Shown one piece after another: positions 51,084 through 59,494 of a DNA stretch of 60,780 nt (position 1 is its first letter; each line of letters starts with the position of its first letter). Where the stretch lies: positions 1-60,780 of the forward strand of contig JBJMGI010000054.1 in NCBI GenBank assembly GCA_045807945.1. The letters are read 5' to 3'. The position numbers and the translations under genes were made by a program. Below the pieces are notes generated by a model, which searched no databases, had not been told where the DNA came from, and saw only the letters and a program-made list of their open reading frames with translations. The DNA is from CAVQGF01 sp045807945 (GTDB lineage Bacteria; Acidobacteriota; Terriglobia; Terriglobales; Acidobacteriaceae).

Positions 51084-51154
51084 GTCGGGTGAAAAACAGC
51101 CCATTCAGTATACCGAGTCGCAGGGGGCTGGAAGGTGGCTGTGTTGGTGCCGGA

Positions 51155-51185
51155 AAAGAAAAAGGGCCGCTCTTGCGAGCGGCCC
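51155..51185 (-). terminator. Intrinsic terminator of the BNR-repeat gene
   Basis: GGGCCGCTC (51164-51172) pairs with GAGCGGCCC (51177-51185), loop TTGC. The minus strand continues TTTTTCTTTT. It ends the large secreted protein gene and insulates the uppS operon. Confidence 0.88.
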
Positions 51186-51201
51186 AAGGTTAAAGAATCA
51201 G

Positions 51202-53739
51202 CTACTTGGTGGCGATTTCCCACACACCCCGACCGTACGTCGAAACGCGGATGAAGCTGCCATCCGGCGGCATGTAGATGTCCGATACCTCGACCATCGG
51301 CAGCCCGGCACCGAAGCGCGAGAAGGTCGCGCCGGCATCGGTCGAGCGATAGAGGCCAAGGAAGGTTCCTACATAGACCGTGTTCTTGTCGCGCGGATCG
51401 ACGTAGACACGATCAATAGGCGCCCACGGCAGGCCGTTGTCGGGGGTGAATGGGAAGCCACTGATGTTGGTAAAGGTGAGACCACCATCACTTGACTTGG
51501 CAAGATGGGGATCGAAGTTAGCGCTTTCAGAACCGACGTACAAAGTCTGATTGTCGGCCCATGCCACGGTGGAGTTGAAGCCCTGCCAGAACGGAACGGT
51601 TCCGATCATGGACACTTCGTGCCATGTAATGCCGCCGTCGTGCGAAGTGACAACCCAACCACCACCTCCGACCACAGCAACGTGGTTTTTGCCGTCAGCG
51701 GTCGGATCGTTCGGGTCCGGCGGAACCGGGCTGATGTCGATTCCATGCGTCACCGCACGGAAAGACCGGCTGTCAGAGATTCCCGGAGAAGAAGGAACCA
51801 CCGGGCCAGTTGCTAGCGTGCATGCAATGTCCGGATCAGGTTCCAGGTGATTCAGCGGAACGTGGCGAGCATGGCCGATATCAGACCAGGTTCTACCACC
51901 GTCGGTTGTCTTGTAGATCTGCTTGCTCGTGTAGGTGTAGAAGACGTTACCAGTCGGATCCACAGGTGCGCGAGGAGTTGCAATAGCGGTGAAGAAGGTG
52001 CCATAGCAAGTATCGAAGTTGGCTGAGATATCGGTCCACTTGCTTTGACGGTTCAGCGGGCCACCTGTGGCCAGCTGAATGTCTTCGAAGTACACCGAAC
52101 CCATCGCCGTGTTGTTATTCGCTTGGCTCCATGCCACGCCGAAGCCGTCGCCACCGATGGTCTGGTTCCAGGCGGTTCCCTGCGAGCTGAAGGTTCCATT
52201 GTCCTGCAGACCCATGATGTTGCTCTTGGTCTGCCCAGGATTAGAGATGATCGAGTACGGGATCAAGCTAACCACACCTTCGTTGCGGGTATCAGTGAAG
52301 CTGCCTCCACCATTGGTGCTGGTGAAGAGGCCGCCGTCACTTCCGAAGAAGATAGTTTTCACTCCGCCGATATTTGAGAACGCGGAAGCGTGGAAGTCAG
52401 CGTGAACATAGGGCAGACCGAACTGCGCCAGCCAGTTCGAGGTTATGCGCCAGGTGTTCCCGCCGTCTGTCGACTTCGCCGAAGCCAACTGTCCGCCAAT
52501 GTAGACCGTGTTCCGGTTGGCATCGGTCGGATCGACGAGAAGCATCTGGTTGTAGAACGCCTGATCGCGCATGATGTTCATGTGCCCTTGCTCAGGGTTC
52601 GGGTTGATCGGAACCTTTCCGTTGATGTTCTGGGCGGTAAAGGTGTTGCCGCCGTCGGTCGAACGGAATAGATCGAGCTGAACGTTGTCAAAGGTATCAG
52701 CGGAGAATGAGTAAACAACGCTGTCGCCAGCTGCGCCGACTCCAAGTGTCATACGTCCTGCGCCGCTGATTCCCGATCCGACCTTAGTCCAAGTAGCCCC
52801 AAGATCAGTGGTGAGTTGCACGGTGCCGTCACCGGTGATGTAGTCCTCGGCGGAAACAAGCCAGCCTGCACTGCTCTTAACAATGCTCCACTCTTGTGCA
52901 AGATCGAAATCTGGGTTAATGAAACCACCATCTGCCACCGCATCGAAATTAGAGTGGTAGGTAGCGCCGCCGTCGCGTGAGATGTAAAAGCCGAAATCGG
53001 TGGCCACGAAGACAGTGTCCTGTGCTCCCGTGGTATCCACCTTCACGTCGCGAATCGTGCTTGCCGTGGGAAGGAAGATGGGATCGGCCCAGGTCGCACC
53101 GCCATCAGTGGTCTTCAACATGATTCCGCCAGCCAGGCCGGTACCGTCGAACGGGTCGCCGAGACCAACGTAGACAGTTTCGTGTCCCGGAGCGAGGTTG
53201 CGTCCGAATGCCGCAGCTCCACCCGAAGTGGTGAACTGCGAATCCGTTGTCGCCACCCAGGTCGGTTTTGACTTATTGAAATCGGTTGTCTTCCACAGCC
53301 CTCCTGAGGAGGTCAGCAGGTAAACAACATTTCCATTGTTGGGATTGGGAAGGATGCTCCGCATGCGGCCACTGTTGACCGAATTCAGGGTGATCCCGTT
53401 CTGGATATGGTTGGTCCGGGTGGGTCCAAGTGGAACCCAAGTCGGGGTTCCGGCCGGAGCGTGTCCACCAGGAAGCAGATTCGCGTTCTTCTGCTGTTCC
53501 TTTTTTGCTGCCGCAAAGATCGCCTTAGCGTCCCTTTTCTCCAGGCCGAAGCGCTCTTTCATGGCCTCACTGCGAGCCTTAGCATTGTCGATGTTCTTGC
53601 TGAGTTTTGATTTGTTGCTGGCGAGGTACTTGCTTGTGTAGCCAGATTCATTGCTTTGGGCGAAACCGAAAGTTGTAAATGCAATCAGAACTGCCGCCGT
53701 AAATAAACAGGCGACGGTCCCACGCTTGTGAGTGACCAT
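51202..53739 (-). CDS. Large secreted BNR/Asp-box repeat protein (sortilin/sialidase-like beta-propeller)
   Basis: This 845-residue protein has a signal peptide (about 1-27, AAVLIAFTTFGFAQ) and a charged segment before a long beta-propeller region. More than ten BNR/Asp-box motifs are visible, such as KTTDGGATWAD, ISRDGGATYH, RSTDGGNTFTA, KSTDGGNTWRI, TTDGGRTWSD, HDGGITWHEV, SSDGGLTFTN and RSTDAGATFSR. Such propellers occur in exo-sialidases, VPS10/sortilin and oligoxyloglucan hydrolases, but I see no sialidase catalytic set, so enzyme activity is uncertain. GGAGGAG lies 8 bases before ATG 53739; longer in-frame starts reach 53862 but place the signal peptide inside. It ends at a strong terminator. 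Confidence 0.85.
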   Translation of the reverse strand: MVTHKRGTVACLFTAAVLIAFTTFGFAQSNESGYTSKYLASNKSKLSKNIDNAKARSEAMKERFGLEKRDAKAIFAAAKKEQQKNANLLPGGHAPAGTPTWVPLGPTRTNHIQNGITLNSVNSGRMRSILPNPNNGNVVYLLTSSGGLWKTTDFNKSKPTWVATTDSQFTTSGGAAAFGRNLAPGHETVYVGLGDPFDGTGLAGGIMLKTTDGGATWADPIFLPTASTIRDVKVDTTGAQDTVFVATDFGFYISRDGGATYHSNFDAVADGGFINPDFDLAQEWSIVKSSAGWLVSAEDYITGDGTVQLTTDLGATWTKVGSGISGAGRMTLGVGAAGDSVVYSFSADTFDNVQLDLFRSTDGGNTFTAQNINGKVPINPNPEQGHMNIMRDQAFYNQMLLVDPTDANRNTVYIGGQLASAKSTDGGNTWRITSNWLAQFGLPYVHADFHASAFSNIGGVKTIFFGSDGGLFTSTNGGGSFTDTRNEGVVSLIPYSIISNPGQTKSNIMGLQDNGTFSSQGTAWNQTIGGDGFGVAWSQANNNTAMGSVYFEDIQLATGGPLNRQSKWTDISANFDTCYGTFFTAIATPRAPVDPTGNVFYTYTSKQIYKTTDGGRTWSDIGHARHVPLNHLEPDPDIACTLATGPVVPSSPGISDSRSFRAVTHGIDISPVPPDPNDPTADGKNHVAVVGGGGWVVTSHDGGITWHEVSMIGTVPFWQGFNSTVAWADNQTLYVGSESANFDPHLAKSSDGGLTFTNISGFPFTPDNGLPWAPIDRVYVDPRDKNTVYVGTFLGLYRSTDAGATFSRFGAGLPMVEVSDIYMPPDGSFIRVSTYGRGVWEIATK

Positions 53740-54120
53740 ACGCTGAACTCCTCCGTTAATCCGTTGGTCGTGCTGAATTTGTCTTGCTGAATCTTGTTCT
53801 TGGCCCAGGTTCCAAGAGAACTTTCCACTACGCGGGGGATCCGAGCGCCGGTACATCTCCATTCCGGCAAGGCGGATGCGTAACTACGCGGGCATTCTCA
53901 ACTGTTTAGGTACTAGGGGGAAACAGTGCCGTTTAATGCAATGCCGGGAATTATCCCACAACCTAAGCTGCTTTTCTGGAGTATTAAGGCGATATTGTTC
54001 CAGATGGCTGGGACGAAATGTGGGACGGGTTACGCGGGCAGTGTACCGGGAAGATATGTAGAGAAAAGTAAATGGGGCGCGGCTTACGGCCGCGCCCTTA
54101 ACACTCTCAGCTGCGCGTCA
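53740..54120. other. 381-base gap before the BNR gene, no gene seen
   Basis: I see no convincing gene. The stretch holds the leader of the BNR gene, an imperfect palindrome GCGTAACTACGC near 53878-53889, and a GC-rich hairpin GGGCGCGGC (54075-54083) with GCCGCGCCC (54089-54097), which may end the XRE regulator gene although no good T-run follows. The BNR leader could be 100 bases or more and might carry control elements. Confidence 0.5.
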
Positions 54121-54666
54121 TTAGCTGCTGCGGCGCGGTCGAACTGTCATGTCGCGCACTTGCGCGAGCACGCTGGACCATTGCATACCGTTGAGCTTCG
54201 AGATCAATGGAATCAACTCGGCGATAAATTCGTCGCCCATCAATTCGAGGATCTCGTCTTCACGGCTGCGTTGGCCACCATTGAGCAGATCTGGCACTTT
54301 CACCTCCAGGGCGCGCGCCAGCCGCTCCAGTGAAGAAAGCGTCGGTGTGGCCTTTTCGTTCTCGATCTTCGAGACGTACGTCCGCGGCACCTGCATGCGC
54401 ATCGCGAGTTGCCGTTGGCTCATACCCGTACGCAGCCGCAACATGCGGATGGCGTACGCTACCTGCAACTCGGAGCGGCCATTAGAATGACCGTTGCCGT
54501 TGGCAGGCGCGAGGACGGGCTCAGCCACGATCGGCTCGGGCTCGTCAGGATCTAAAGATAGGTGGCATTTACGGCAAAGATTGTTGTTGGTCCGGAATTG
54601 GACCAGGTGGCAGCGGTCGCATCTCAACACTTCCCGTGAATCGACGGGTGCGAGAGTAGTGGCCAT
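54121..54666 (-). CDS. XRE-family regulator with N-terminal zinc ribbon
   Basis: This 181-residue protein has a CxxC-x11-CxxC zinc ribbon at the start (C16, C19, C31, C34), then an Asn/Gly-rich linker, then an HTH_3/XRE DNA-binding domain (about 72-126: MLRLRTGMSQRQLAMRMQVP, then TYVSKIENEKATPTLSSLER). The C-terminal 50 residues are helical. The combination of zinc ribbon and XRE is unusual, but the domains are clear. Targets are unknown. TTGACA lies upstream on the minus strand at 54758-54763, but I cannot assign a good -10 at the right distance. It is convergent with nothing and divergent from the HD gene. Confidence 0.88.
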   Translation of the reverse strand: MATTLAPVDSREVLRCDRCHLVQFRTNNNLCRKCHLSLDPDEPEPIVAEPVLAPANGNGHSNGRSELQVAYAIRMLRLRTGMSQRQLAMRMQVPRTYVSKIENEKATPTLSSLERLARALEVKVPDLLNGGQRSREDEILELMGDEFIAELIPLISKLNGMQWSSVLAQVRDMTVRPRRSS

Positions 54667-54847
54667 CAGGTTTTGGAAGATGCCAGAGCGGGCTTCTTCA
54701 CGCCGACTCCGTGCAGGCCTTCGGCGCGTACCTAATCTGAGGGATGAGAGTAGCTGCTGTCAAGCAAATTCGGCATGAAACACATAACAATCTGCATCGA
54801 CTTCGGACAATAACCGGAGAATATCGGGAGAAAACAGGTACAAAACA

Positions 54848-55402
54848 ATGAACGATCGCAGCGCGGCGTGGGGTTTACTTTGCGAGTACACGCAGTCGGA
54901 AAGCCTGCGCAAGCACGCGCTCGCGGTTGAAGCCTGCATGCGCGCTTACGCAAAAAAGTTTGGAGAAGACGAAGAGAAGTACGGCCTTACGGGATTGCTG
55001 CACGACTTCGACTACGAAAAATATCCAACCCCGGCCGAGCACCCATTCGTCGGGAACAAGATCCTCGAGGAACGCGGATATCCCGAAGACATCCGCCGCG
55101 CGATCTTGTCGCACGCCGAGTACAGCGGAGTAAAGCGCGAGTCCAAGATGGAGAAAGCGCTCTTCGCTTGCGACGAGCTCGCCGGATTCATCACCGCCAG
55201 CGCGCTTGTGAAGCCGAACAAATCGTTAGCAGAGGTGGAAGCGAAGTCGGTACGAAAGAAGATGAAGGACAAAGCCTTCGCCCGTTCCGTCAATCGCGAC
55301 GACATCATCAACGGCGCTGCCGATCTGGGAGTTGATCTGGAAGAGCACATCGCGTTCTGCATCGAGGCGATGAAGGGGATCGCTAAGGAGTTGGGGCTCT
55401 AG
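54848..55402 (+). CDS. HD-domain hydrolase
   Basis: This 184-residue HD-domain phosphohydrolase has metal ligands H23 (RKHALAVEA), H52/D53 (GLLHDFDYEKYP) and the later His in LSHAEYSG. The AEHPFVG segment after the HD motif is typical of the small HDIG-like group. Substrates of this group are nucleotides or similar phosphate esters, and none can be named here. The C-terminal part after residue 110 is helical, with a VKPNKSLAEVE stretch. No operon partner: it faces hutH, whose stop overlaps its own by the bases CTAG. Confidence 0.85.
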   Translation: MNDRSAAWGLLCEYTQSESLRKHALAVEACMRAYAKKFGEDEEKYGLTGLLHDFDYEKYPTPAEHPFVGNKILEERGYPEDIRRAILSHAEYSGVKRESKMEKALFACDELAGFITASALVKPNKSLAEVEAKSVRKKMKDKAFARSVNRDDIINGAADLGVDLEEHIAFCIEAMKGIAKELGL

Positions 55403-56985
55403 CTCAGTGCGGCGCGGAGGTTTCCCTTTGTGATGGCTGCGGCCGTCCTGGCGAAGTCATCTGAAAGTGCGCGGTCTTTATCAACGGGAGGACAAACCTT
55501 GCGCACGGCGACTTTCGCCTTCTCGATCCGCGTGCTGCTCTTCAGCGGAGCCAGGAAATCCAGAGCCTGCGCTGCCGCAATCGCCTCGATAGCCAGGACG
55601 TTTGTTGCATTCGCGACGACCCGCTTCAACTTGATAGCGGCTGTCATTCCCATCGAAACATAATCTTCCTTATTGCCCGATGTCGTGATCGAATCCGCGC
55701 TCGCCGGATGCGCGTACACCTTGTTCTCGCTGACCAGCGCTGCGGCTGTGACCTGCGCCATCATGAATCCAGAATTCAGTCCTGCGCCGGGCGCAAGAAA
55801 AGACGGTAAGCCTTCGCTTAAAGCGGGATTCACCATTCGCTCTAGGCGGCGCTCGGAGATCCCCGCCAGCGCGGTCAGGGCGATCGCCAGGAAATCGAGC
55901 GCGAATGCTACCGGCTCGCCATGAAAGTTTCCGCCGGAGATGATCACGTCGGACGAAAGTGCACGCTCTTCGTTCGAGCGCTGGTCCAGATGGCTCACAG
56001 GTTCGCCGGCGCTTGCTCCAGAGCTGCCCGGGAACACCAGCGGATTATCCACCGCCGAGTTCATCTCGATCTCGAACACCTGCCGGCACCACGCGAGCGC
56101 GTCGCGCACGGCTCCGTGCACCTGCGGGATGCAGCGCAGCGAATACGCATCCTGCACGCGTCCGCAGTCACGGTGCGATTCCCGGATCGCGCTCCCACCT
56201 TCGAGCATGCGCCGCAAGTTCGTGGCGGATTTCATCTGCCCGGGATGCGGACGCGCGCGATGGATCCGCTCATCGAAGGCAGCGTCCGTTCCTTTGAGCG
56301 CGTCGAGCGACATTGCGCCAAGAACATCGGCGGAATCGACTAGCGTCTCAGCTGCGAGAAGGGAAAGAGCACCGACCGCGAGCATCGCCTGCGTTCCATT
56401 GATGAGCGATATCGCTTCTTTCGCTTCGAGCACCACAGGCGTGAGCCCGGCGGCCTTCATCGCTTCCGCGCCAGTCAGCGTCTTGCCTTGATATACAGCC
56501 AACCCTTCGCCGATCAGCACCGCCGCCAGATGCGCTAACGGGGCAAGGTCGCCGCTCGCGCCTACGCTGCCCTGCGACGGGATCACCGGATGCACGCCCT
56601 TCTCGAGCATCTTGCACAAAGTCTCGACGATCAGCGGGCGGACACCGGAATGGCCCTTCGCCATGGAGTTGGCACGAAGCAGCATCATCGCGCGCGTCTC
56701 GGCTTCGCTCAGCGGCTCGCCAACTCCCACACAATGGGAGCGGATGAGATTCAGCTGCAGCTCGCGTATCTGCTCGGGAAGGATGCGGACATCGCTCAAC
56801 TTTCCAACGCCGGTATTGACGGCATACGCCACCTTATTTCCCGCGAGCTGCTGCTCGACGGTGCCACGCGCACGCTCCATCGCAGCTCGTGCCGCCGCGT
56901 CGAGCGCCACCGGGCGCGCGGCTTCGCAGACCTCACGCAGCTCTTCGAGCTTCAGGTCGTTGCCGTTAATGTTCAATGGTTTCAT
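55399..56985 (-). CDS. hutH: Histidine ammonia-lyase
   Basis: This 528-residue enzyme deaminates histidine to urocanate. The MIO cofactor forms from A143-S144-G145 (GSVGASGDLAPLAHL). NTGVGKLSDV near residue 58, the SLINGTQAM motif and FHGEPVAFALDF are all family hallmarks. I chose ATG 56985 (MKPLNINGNDL), which is the usual HutH beginning; the frame is open upstream to 57159 but overlaps the next gene. The start overlaps the stop of the preceding gene by 20 bases, so the two are coupled. Other hut genes (hutU, hutI, hutG) are not in the window. Phenylalanine/tyrosine ammonia-lyase is an alternative that the sequence does not exclude. Confidence 0.9.
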   Translation of the reverse strand: MKPLNINGNDLKLEELREVCEAARPVALDAAARAAMERARGTVEQQLAGNKVAYAVNTGVGKLSDVRILPEQIRELQLNLIRSHCVGVGEPLSEAETRAMMLLRANSMAKGHSGVRPLIVETLCKMLEKGVHPVIPSQGSVGASGDLAPLAHLAAVLIGEGLAVYQGKTLTGAEAMKAAGLTPVVLEAKEAISLINGTQAMLAVGALSLLAAETLVDSADVLGAMSLDALKGTDAAFDERIHRARPHPGQMKSATNLRRMLEGGSAIRESHRDCGRVQDAYSLRCIPQVHGAVRDALAWCRQVFEIEMNSAVDNPLVFPGSSGASAGEPVSHLDQRSNEERALSSDVIISGGNFHGEPVAFALDFLAIALTALAGISERRLERMVNPALSEGLPSFLAPGAGLNSGFMMAQVTAAALVSENKVYAHPASADSITTSGNKEDYVSMGMTAAIKLKRVVANATNVLAIEAIAAAQALDFLAPLKSSTRIEKAKVAVRKVCPPVDKDRALSDDFARTAAAITKGNLRAALS

Positions 56986-57421
56986 TGGCTTGATAGTTCG
57001 CGTCGTGCGTGCCACGGAAAGAGCGGACGAATAGCCGCTCGCCGGGTTCGGCCGGCGGTTCAGAATCGAGCTCTTCTTGTGAGCGTAACAGTCTGGCCGC
57101 GACGAATTGCTGATCCTTGAATTTGGCGGCAACCATGACCCGCTCGTGCAGAAAATCATCCACTAACTGCGACGCTAGCTCGAACTTCTGTGATTCCGAC
57201 GTCGTCTCGTCTCCAACGTGCGCGTGCCAGTTGTCGAATCCGAGCGAGATCTCATTGTCGTCCGTCGCTACGATCAGCCCGCGCTTGCTGTTCGCGGGCG
57301 ACGGGATCTCCACCACTAGCGCGCCCTCGTCTGCACGCGCGTATCGCGCCAGCTCCGGGAAGCACACAAATAGGTGGTCAGCAAAGCGTTGCGAAAAATC
57401 GTTCAGGCCGTTCAGGATCAT
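56966..57421 (-). CDS. Conserved-looking protein of unknown function
   Basis: This 151-residue protein has no recognised domain. It is acidic, with beta-like strands (GALVVEIPSPANSKRGLIVATDDNEISLGF is a region rather than a motif; key points are the Trp/His pair in DNWHAHVG) and a helix in the middle (KFELASQLVDDFLHERV). No signal peptide or membrane helix, so it is likely cytoplasmic. It overlaps the thioesterase stop at its start (ATGA) and hutH at its end (20 bases). It is therefore coupled to both, which suggests a role in the same transcript. I do not assign a function. Confidence 0.65.
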   Translation of the reverse strand: MILNGLNDFSQRFADHLFVCFPELARYARADEGALVVEIPSPANSKRGLIVATDDNEISLGFDNWHAHVGDETTSESQKFELASQLVDDFLHERVMVAAKFKDQQFVAARLLRSQEELDSEPPAEPGERLFVRSFRGTHDANYQANETIEH

Positions 57422-57834
57422 TTGTGTTTGCCGGAAGCTTTCGCAAATGCCTTCACATACTTCTGCGGCATCGTACTCCTTTCGAACTTTGAATCGACCA
57501 CGATGTGCGTCGTCTCGCCTTCGGCTAATAGAGTTCCGTCCTCAGCGCGCTCGATCTCGTAGGCGAACTGCAGCAGAGATTCGCGGGCGTTCTTTAATCG
57601 GGTGCGGATCAGGATCTCGTCATCGTATCGTGCCGGCGCCTTATACCGTACGCGCACGTCGGCAACGGCGATGTGGCAATCGTCTTCGCGCTCCATGTCG
57701 CGATAGCGGAAGCCGAGCTGCCGCAGCATCTCCACCCGGCCAACCTCGAACCATACGATGAAGTTGGAATGATAGACCACGCCCATCTTGTCGGTCTCGG
57801 CGTAGCGCACTCGGATTTTCGTTTCGGAAACCAA
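57418..57834 (-). CDS. YbgC/4HBT-type acyl-CoA thioesterase
   Basis: This 138-residue hot-dog fold thioesterase has the 4HBT/YbgC active-site motif YAETDKMGVVYHSNF, with D15 as the catalytic Asp. RYKAPARYDDEILIRT follows, and the protein ends with a basic helix. Its substrates are short or branched acyl-CoAs, but the natural one is not known. TTG 57834 follows the stop of the enoyl-CoA hydratase directly (TAA then TTG). It sits after the leucine-degradation genes and before hutH, so it may release CoA from an intermediate of branched-chain catabolism, by inference from position. Confidence 0.88.
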   Translation of the reverse strand: MVSETKIRVRYAETDKMGVVYHSNFIVWFEVGRVEMLRQLGFRYRDMEREDDCHIAVADVRVRYKAPARYDDEILIRTRLKNARESLLQFAYEIERAEDGTLLAEGETTHIVVDSKFERSTMPQKYVKAFAKASGKHK

Positions 57835-58617
57835 TTATTTTCCGGTCCAAACCGGCTTACGCTTTTCCAGGAACGAGCTCACGCCTTCTTTGAAATCGGC
57901 AGTCGTGCGAATGCGGGCGTTATCTTTGACCGCCGCCGCTACCTGGATGTCGAGTTGCTCCTTGATGAATCCGTTGATCAACCGCTTCGTGGCTTGGACC
58001 GACGACGGAGAATTCTCCAGCAACACGTTTGCAAGTTCGCGCGCGCGCGCCATTAGGTTCTCCGCAGGGACGATCTCATTCACCAGTCCGTAGCGGTGCG
58101 CCTCGGCAGCGTCGAAGAGGCGGGCCGTCATCAACAGGTCGCGCGCGATCTTGTGACCGACCTGAAAGACGAGATAAGAAGAGACGATCGCCGGAACGAA
58201 TCCGATCTTTACTTCCGTATATCCAAACTTCGCTTCCGGGACCGCCAACGTGAAATCGCACATCGTCGCGATGCCGGTACCGCCAGCTATGGCGGCGCCG
58301 TTTACCGCCGCTATCGTTGGCTTGGGAAAGTCATAGATCGTGCGGAACAGGTTCGCCATCGTCTGCGAATCTTTTACGTTCTGCTCTTGCGATTTGCCGA
58401 TCAGCGATTTCAGCTCTTCTAAATCCAGCCCCGCGCAGAACGCCTTGCCCGCTCCGGTGATGATCACCACTTGCGAATCGGACTTCTCGATCGCAGCGAG
58501 TGCGCCGACCAGGTCTTCAACGAGCCGAAAGCTGACAGCGTTCCGCTTCTCCGGCCGGTTAAGGGTTATTGTTGCGACGCGGTCTTCGTGCGCGACAGTG
58601 AGAGTTTGATAGCTCAT
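57835..58617 (-). CDS. Enoyl-CoA hydratase, probably methylglutaconyl-CoA hydratase (LiuC-like)
   Basis: This 260-residue crotonase-fold enzyme has the oxyanion-hole motif AFCAGLDLEELKS, then AAVNGAAIAGGTGIATMCDF, and the catalytic Glu region KFGYTEVKIGFVPAIVSS. The FGYTEVKIGFVPAIVS string is characteristic of 3-methylglutaconyl-CoA hydratases rather than general ECH. In leucine catabolism it makes HMG-CoA. It is directly downstream of the HMG-CoA lyase (6 bases) and the carboxyltransferase gene, so the three steps carboxylation, hydration and cleavage are encoded together. Start ATG 58617 is normal for the family. Confidence 0.9.
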   Translation of the reverse strand: MSYQTLTVAHEDRVATITLNRPEKRNAVSFRLVEDLVGALAAIEKSDSQVVIITGAGKAFCAGLDLEELKSLIGKSQEQNVKDSQTMANLFRTIYDFPKPTIAAVNGAAIAGGTGIATMCDFTLAVPEAKFGYTEVKIGFVPAIVSSYLVFQVGHKIARDLLMTARLFDAAEAHRYGLVNEIVPAENLMARARELANVLLENSPSSVQATKRLINGFIKEQLDIQVAAAVKDNARIRTTADFKEGVSSFLEKRKPVWTGK

Positions 58618-58622
58618 GGTGT

Positions 58623-59492
58623 TCAGATCTTCACCGCGTGCTCGGCTGCGATATCCTCGGAAAGCGCGAGCACTTTGTCCAGCGACTTCTTCATCGAGAC
58701 GTCGACTCCCCGCGTCTTCAACGTTTGCAGCACGATCTCAGTCGGGATATTGCCCACCAATTCATCCTGTGCGAAAGGGCATCCGCCCAGGCCTCCGATA
58801 GCGGAATCGAAGCGGCGGCAACCAGCATCGTAAGCGGCCAAGATTTTCGCGGCGGCATCCTGTTTGCGACTATGCATGTGCACGCCAAGCTCGAGCTTGG
58901 AATCCCGTTCGCGGACCGTCGAAACTAATCGGCTGATCTGCTGAACGTCTGCCACTCCGACCGTATCGGCGAGCGAAATAGCGTGTATGTCCATGTCTGC
59001 GAGTAGCCCGACCGCGGTCGTGACCTCTTCTTCGTCCCAGTGGTCGCCGTAAGGATTACCAAAGGCCATCGAAATATATACGACCACTCCCAGCCCGGCA
59101 TCGTCAGCCTTCTGCTTCAGACGCTCGATTATTTCCAGGGCCTCTTCGCAAGTCTGGTTTTGATTTTTATTCAGGAATGTTTCGGAGATGGAATAGACGC
59201 AGCCGAGTGTCTTCACCGCTTCCGTCGCGATGGCGCGATCGGCGCCTTTTTCATTCATCACTATGCCGATGATCTCCACATCGTCCGGCGGGTCCAGCCG
59301 GCGCAGCACCTCTTCCGAATCGGCCATCTGCGGAACGGTCTTCGGCGAGACGAACGACACAGCGTCAATGTGCTTGAACCCCGCCGCGATCAGCGCCTTT
59401 AAATATTGCACCTTGACCTGCGCAGGAATCTGCCCCGACAGCCCTTGCCAGGCATCACGCGGGCACTCGATGATTTTGACTTCGTCAGCCAT
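58623..59492 (-). CDS. Hydroxymethylglutaryl-CoA lyase
   Basis: This 289-residue TIM-barrel lyase cleaves HMG-CoA to acetoacetate and acetyl-CoA. The catalytic N-terminal motif reads IIECPRDAWQG (Arg and Asp as in the RDGLQ motif but with AWQG), HMHSRKQDA gives the metal His pair, and GGLGGCPFAQDELVGN carries the active-site Cys loop. These variant motifs belong to the Bacteroidetes/Acidobacteria-type branch. It lies 2 bases from the carboxyltransferase stop and 5 from the hydratase start, so all three are one transcript for leucine degradation. Confidence 0.92.
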   Translation of the reverse strand: MADEVKIIECPRDAWQGLSGQIPAQVKVQYLKALIAAGFKHIDAVSFVSPKTVPQMADSEEVLRRLDPPDDVEIIGIVMNEKGADRAIATEAVKTLGCVYSISETFLNKNQNQTCEEALEIIERLKQKADDAGLGVVVYISMAFGNPYGDHWDEEEVTTAVGLLADMDIHAISLADTVGVADVQQISRLVSTVRERDSKLELGVHMHSRKQDAAAKILAAYDAGCRRFDSAIGGLGGCPFAQDELVGNIPTEIVLQTLKTRGVDVSMKKSLDKVLALSEDIAAEHAVKI

Positions 59493-59494
59493 GG

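Noticed and set aside
53876..54061. 61-codon plus-strand frame before the XRE gene
   Set aside because: No ribosome site, no recognisable domain, Arg/Cys-rich random composition; it overlaps the leader of the BNR gene.
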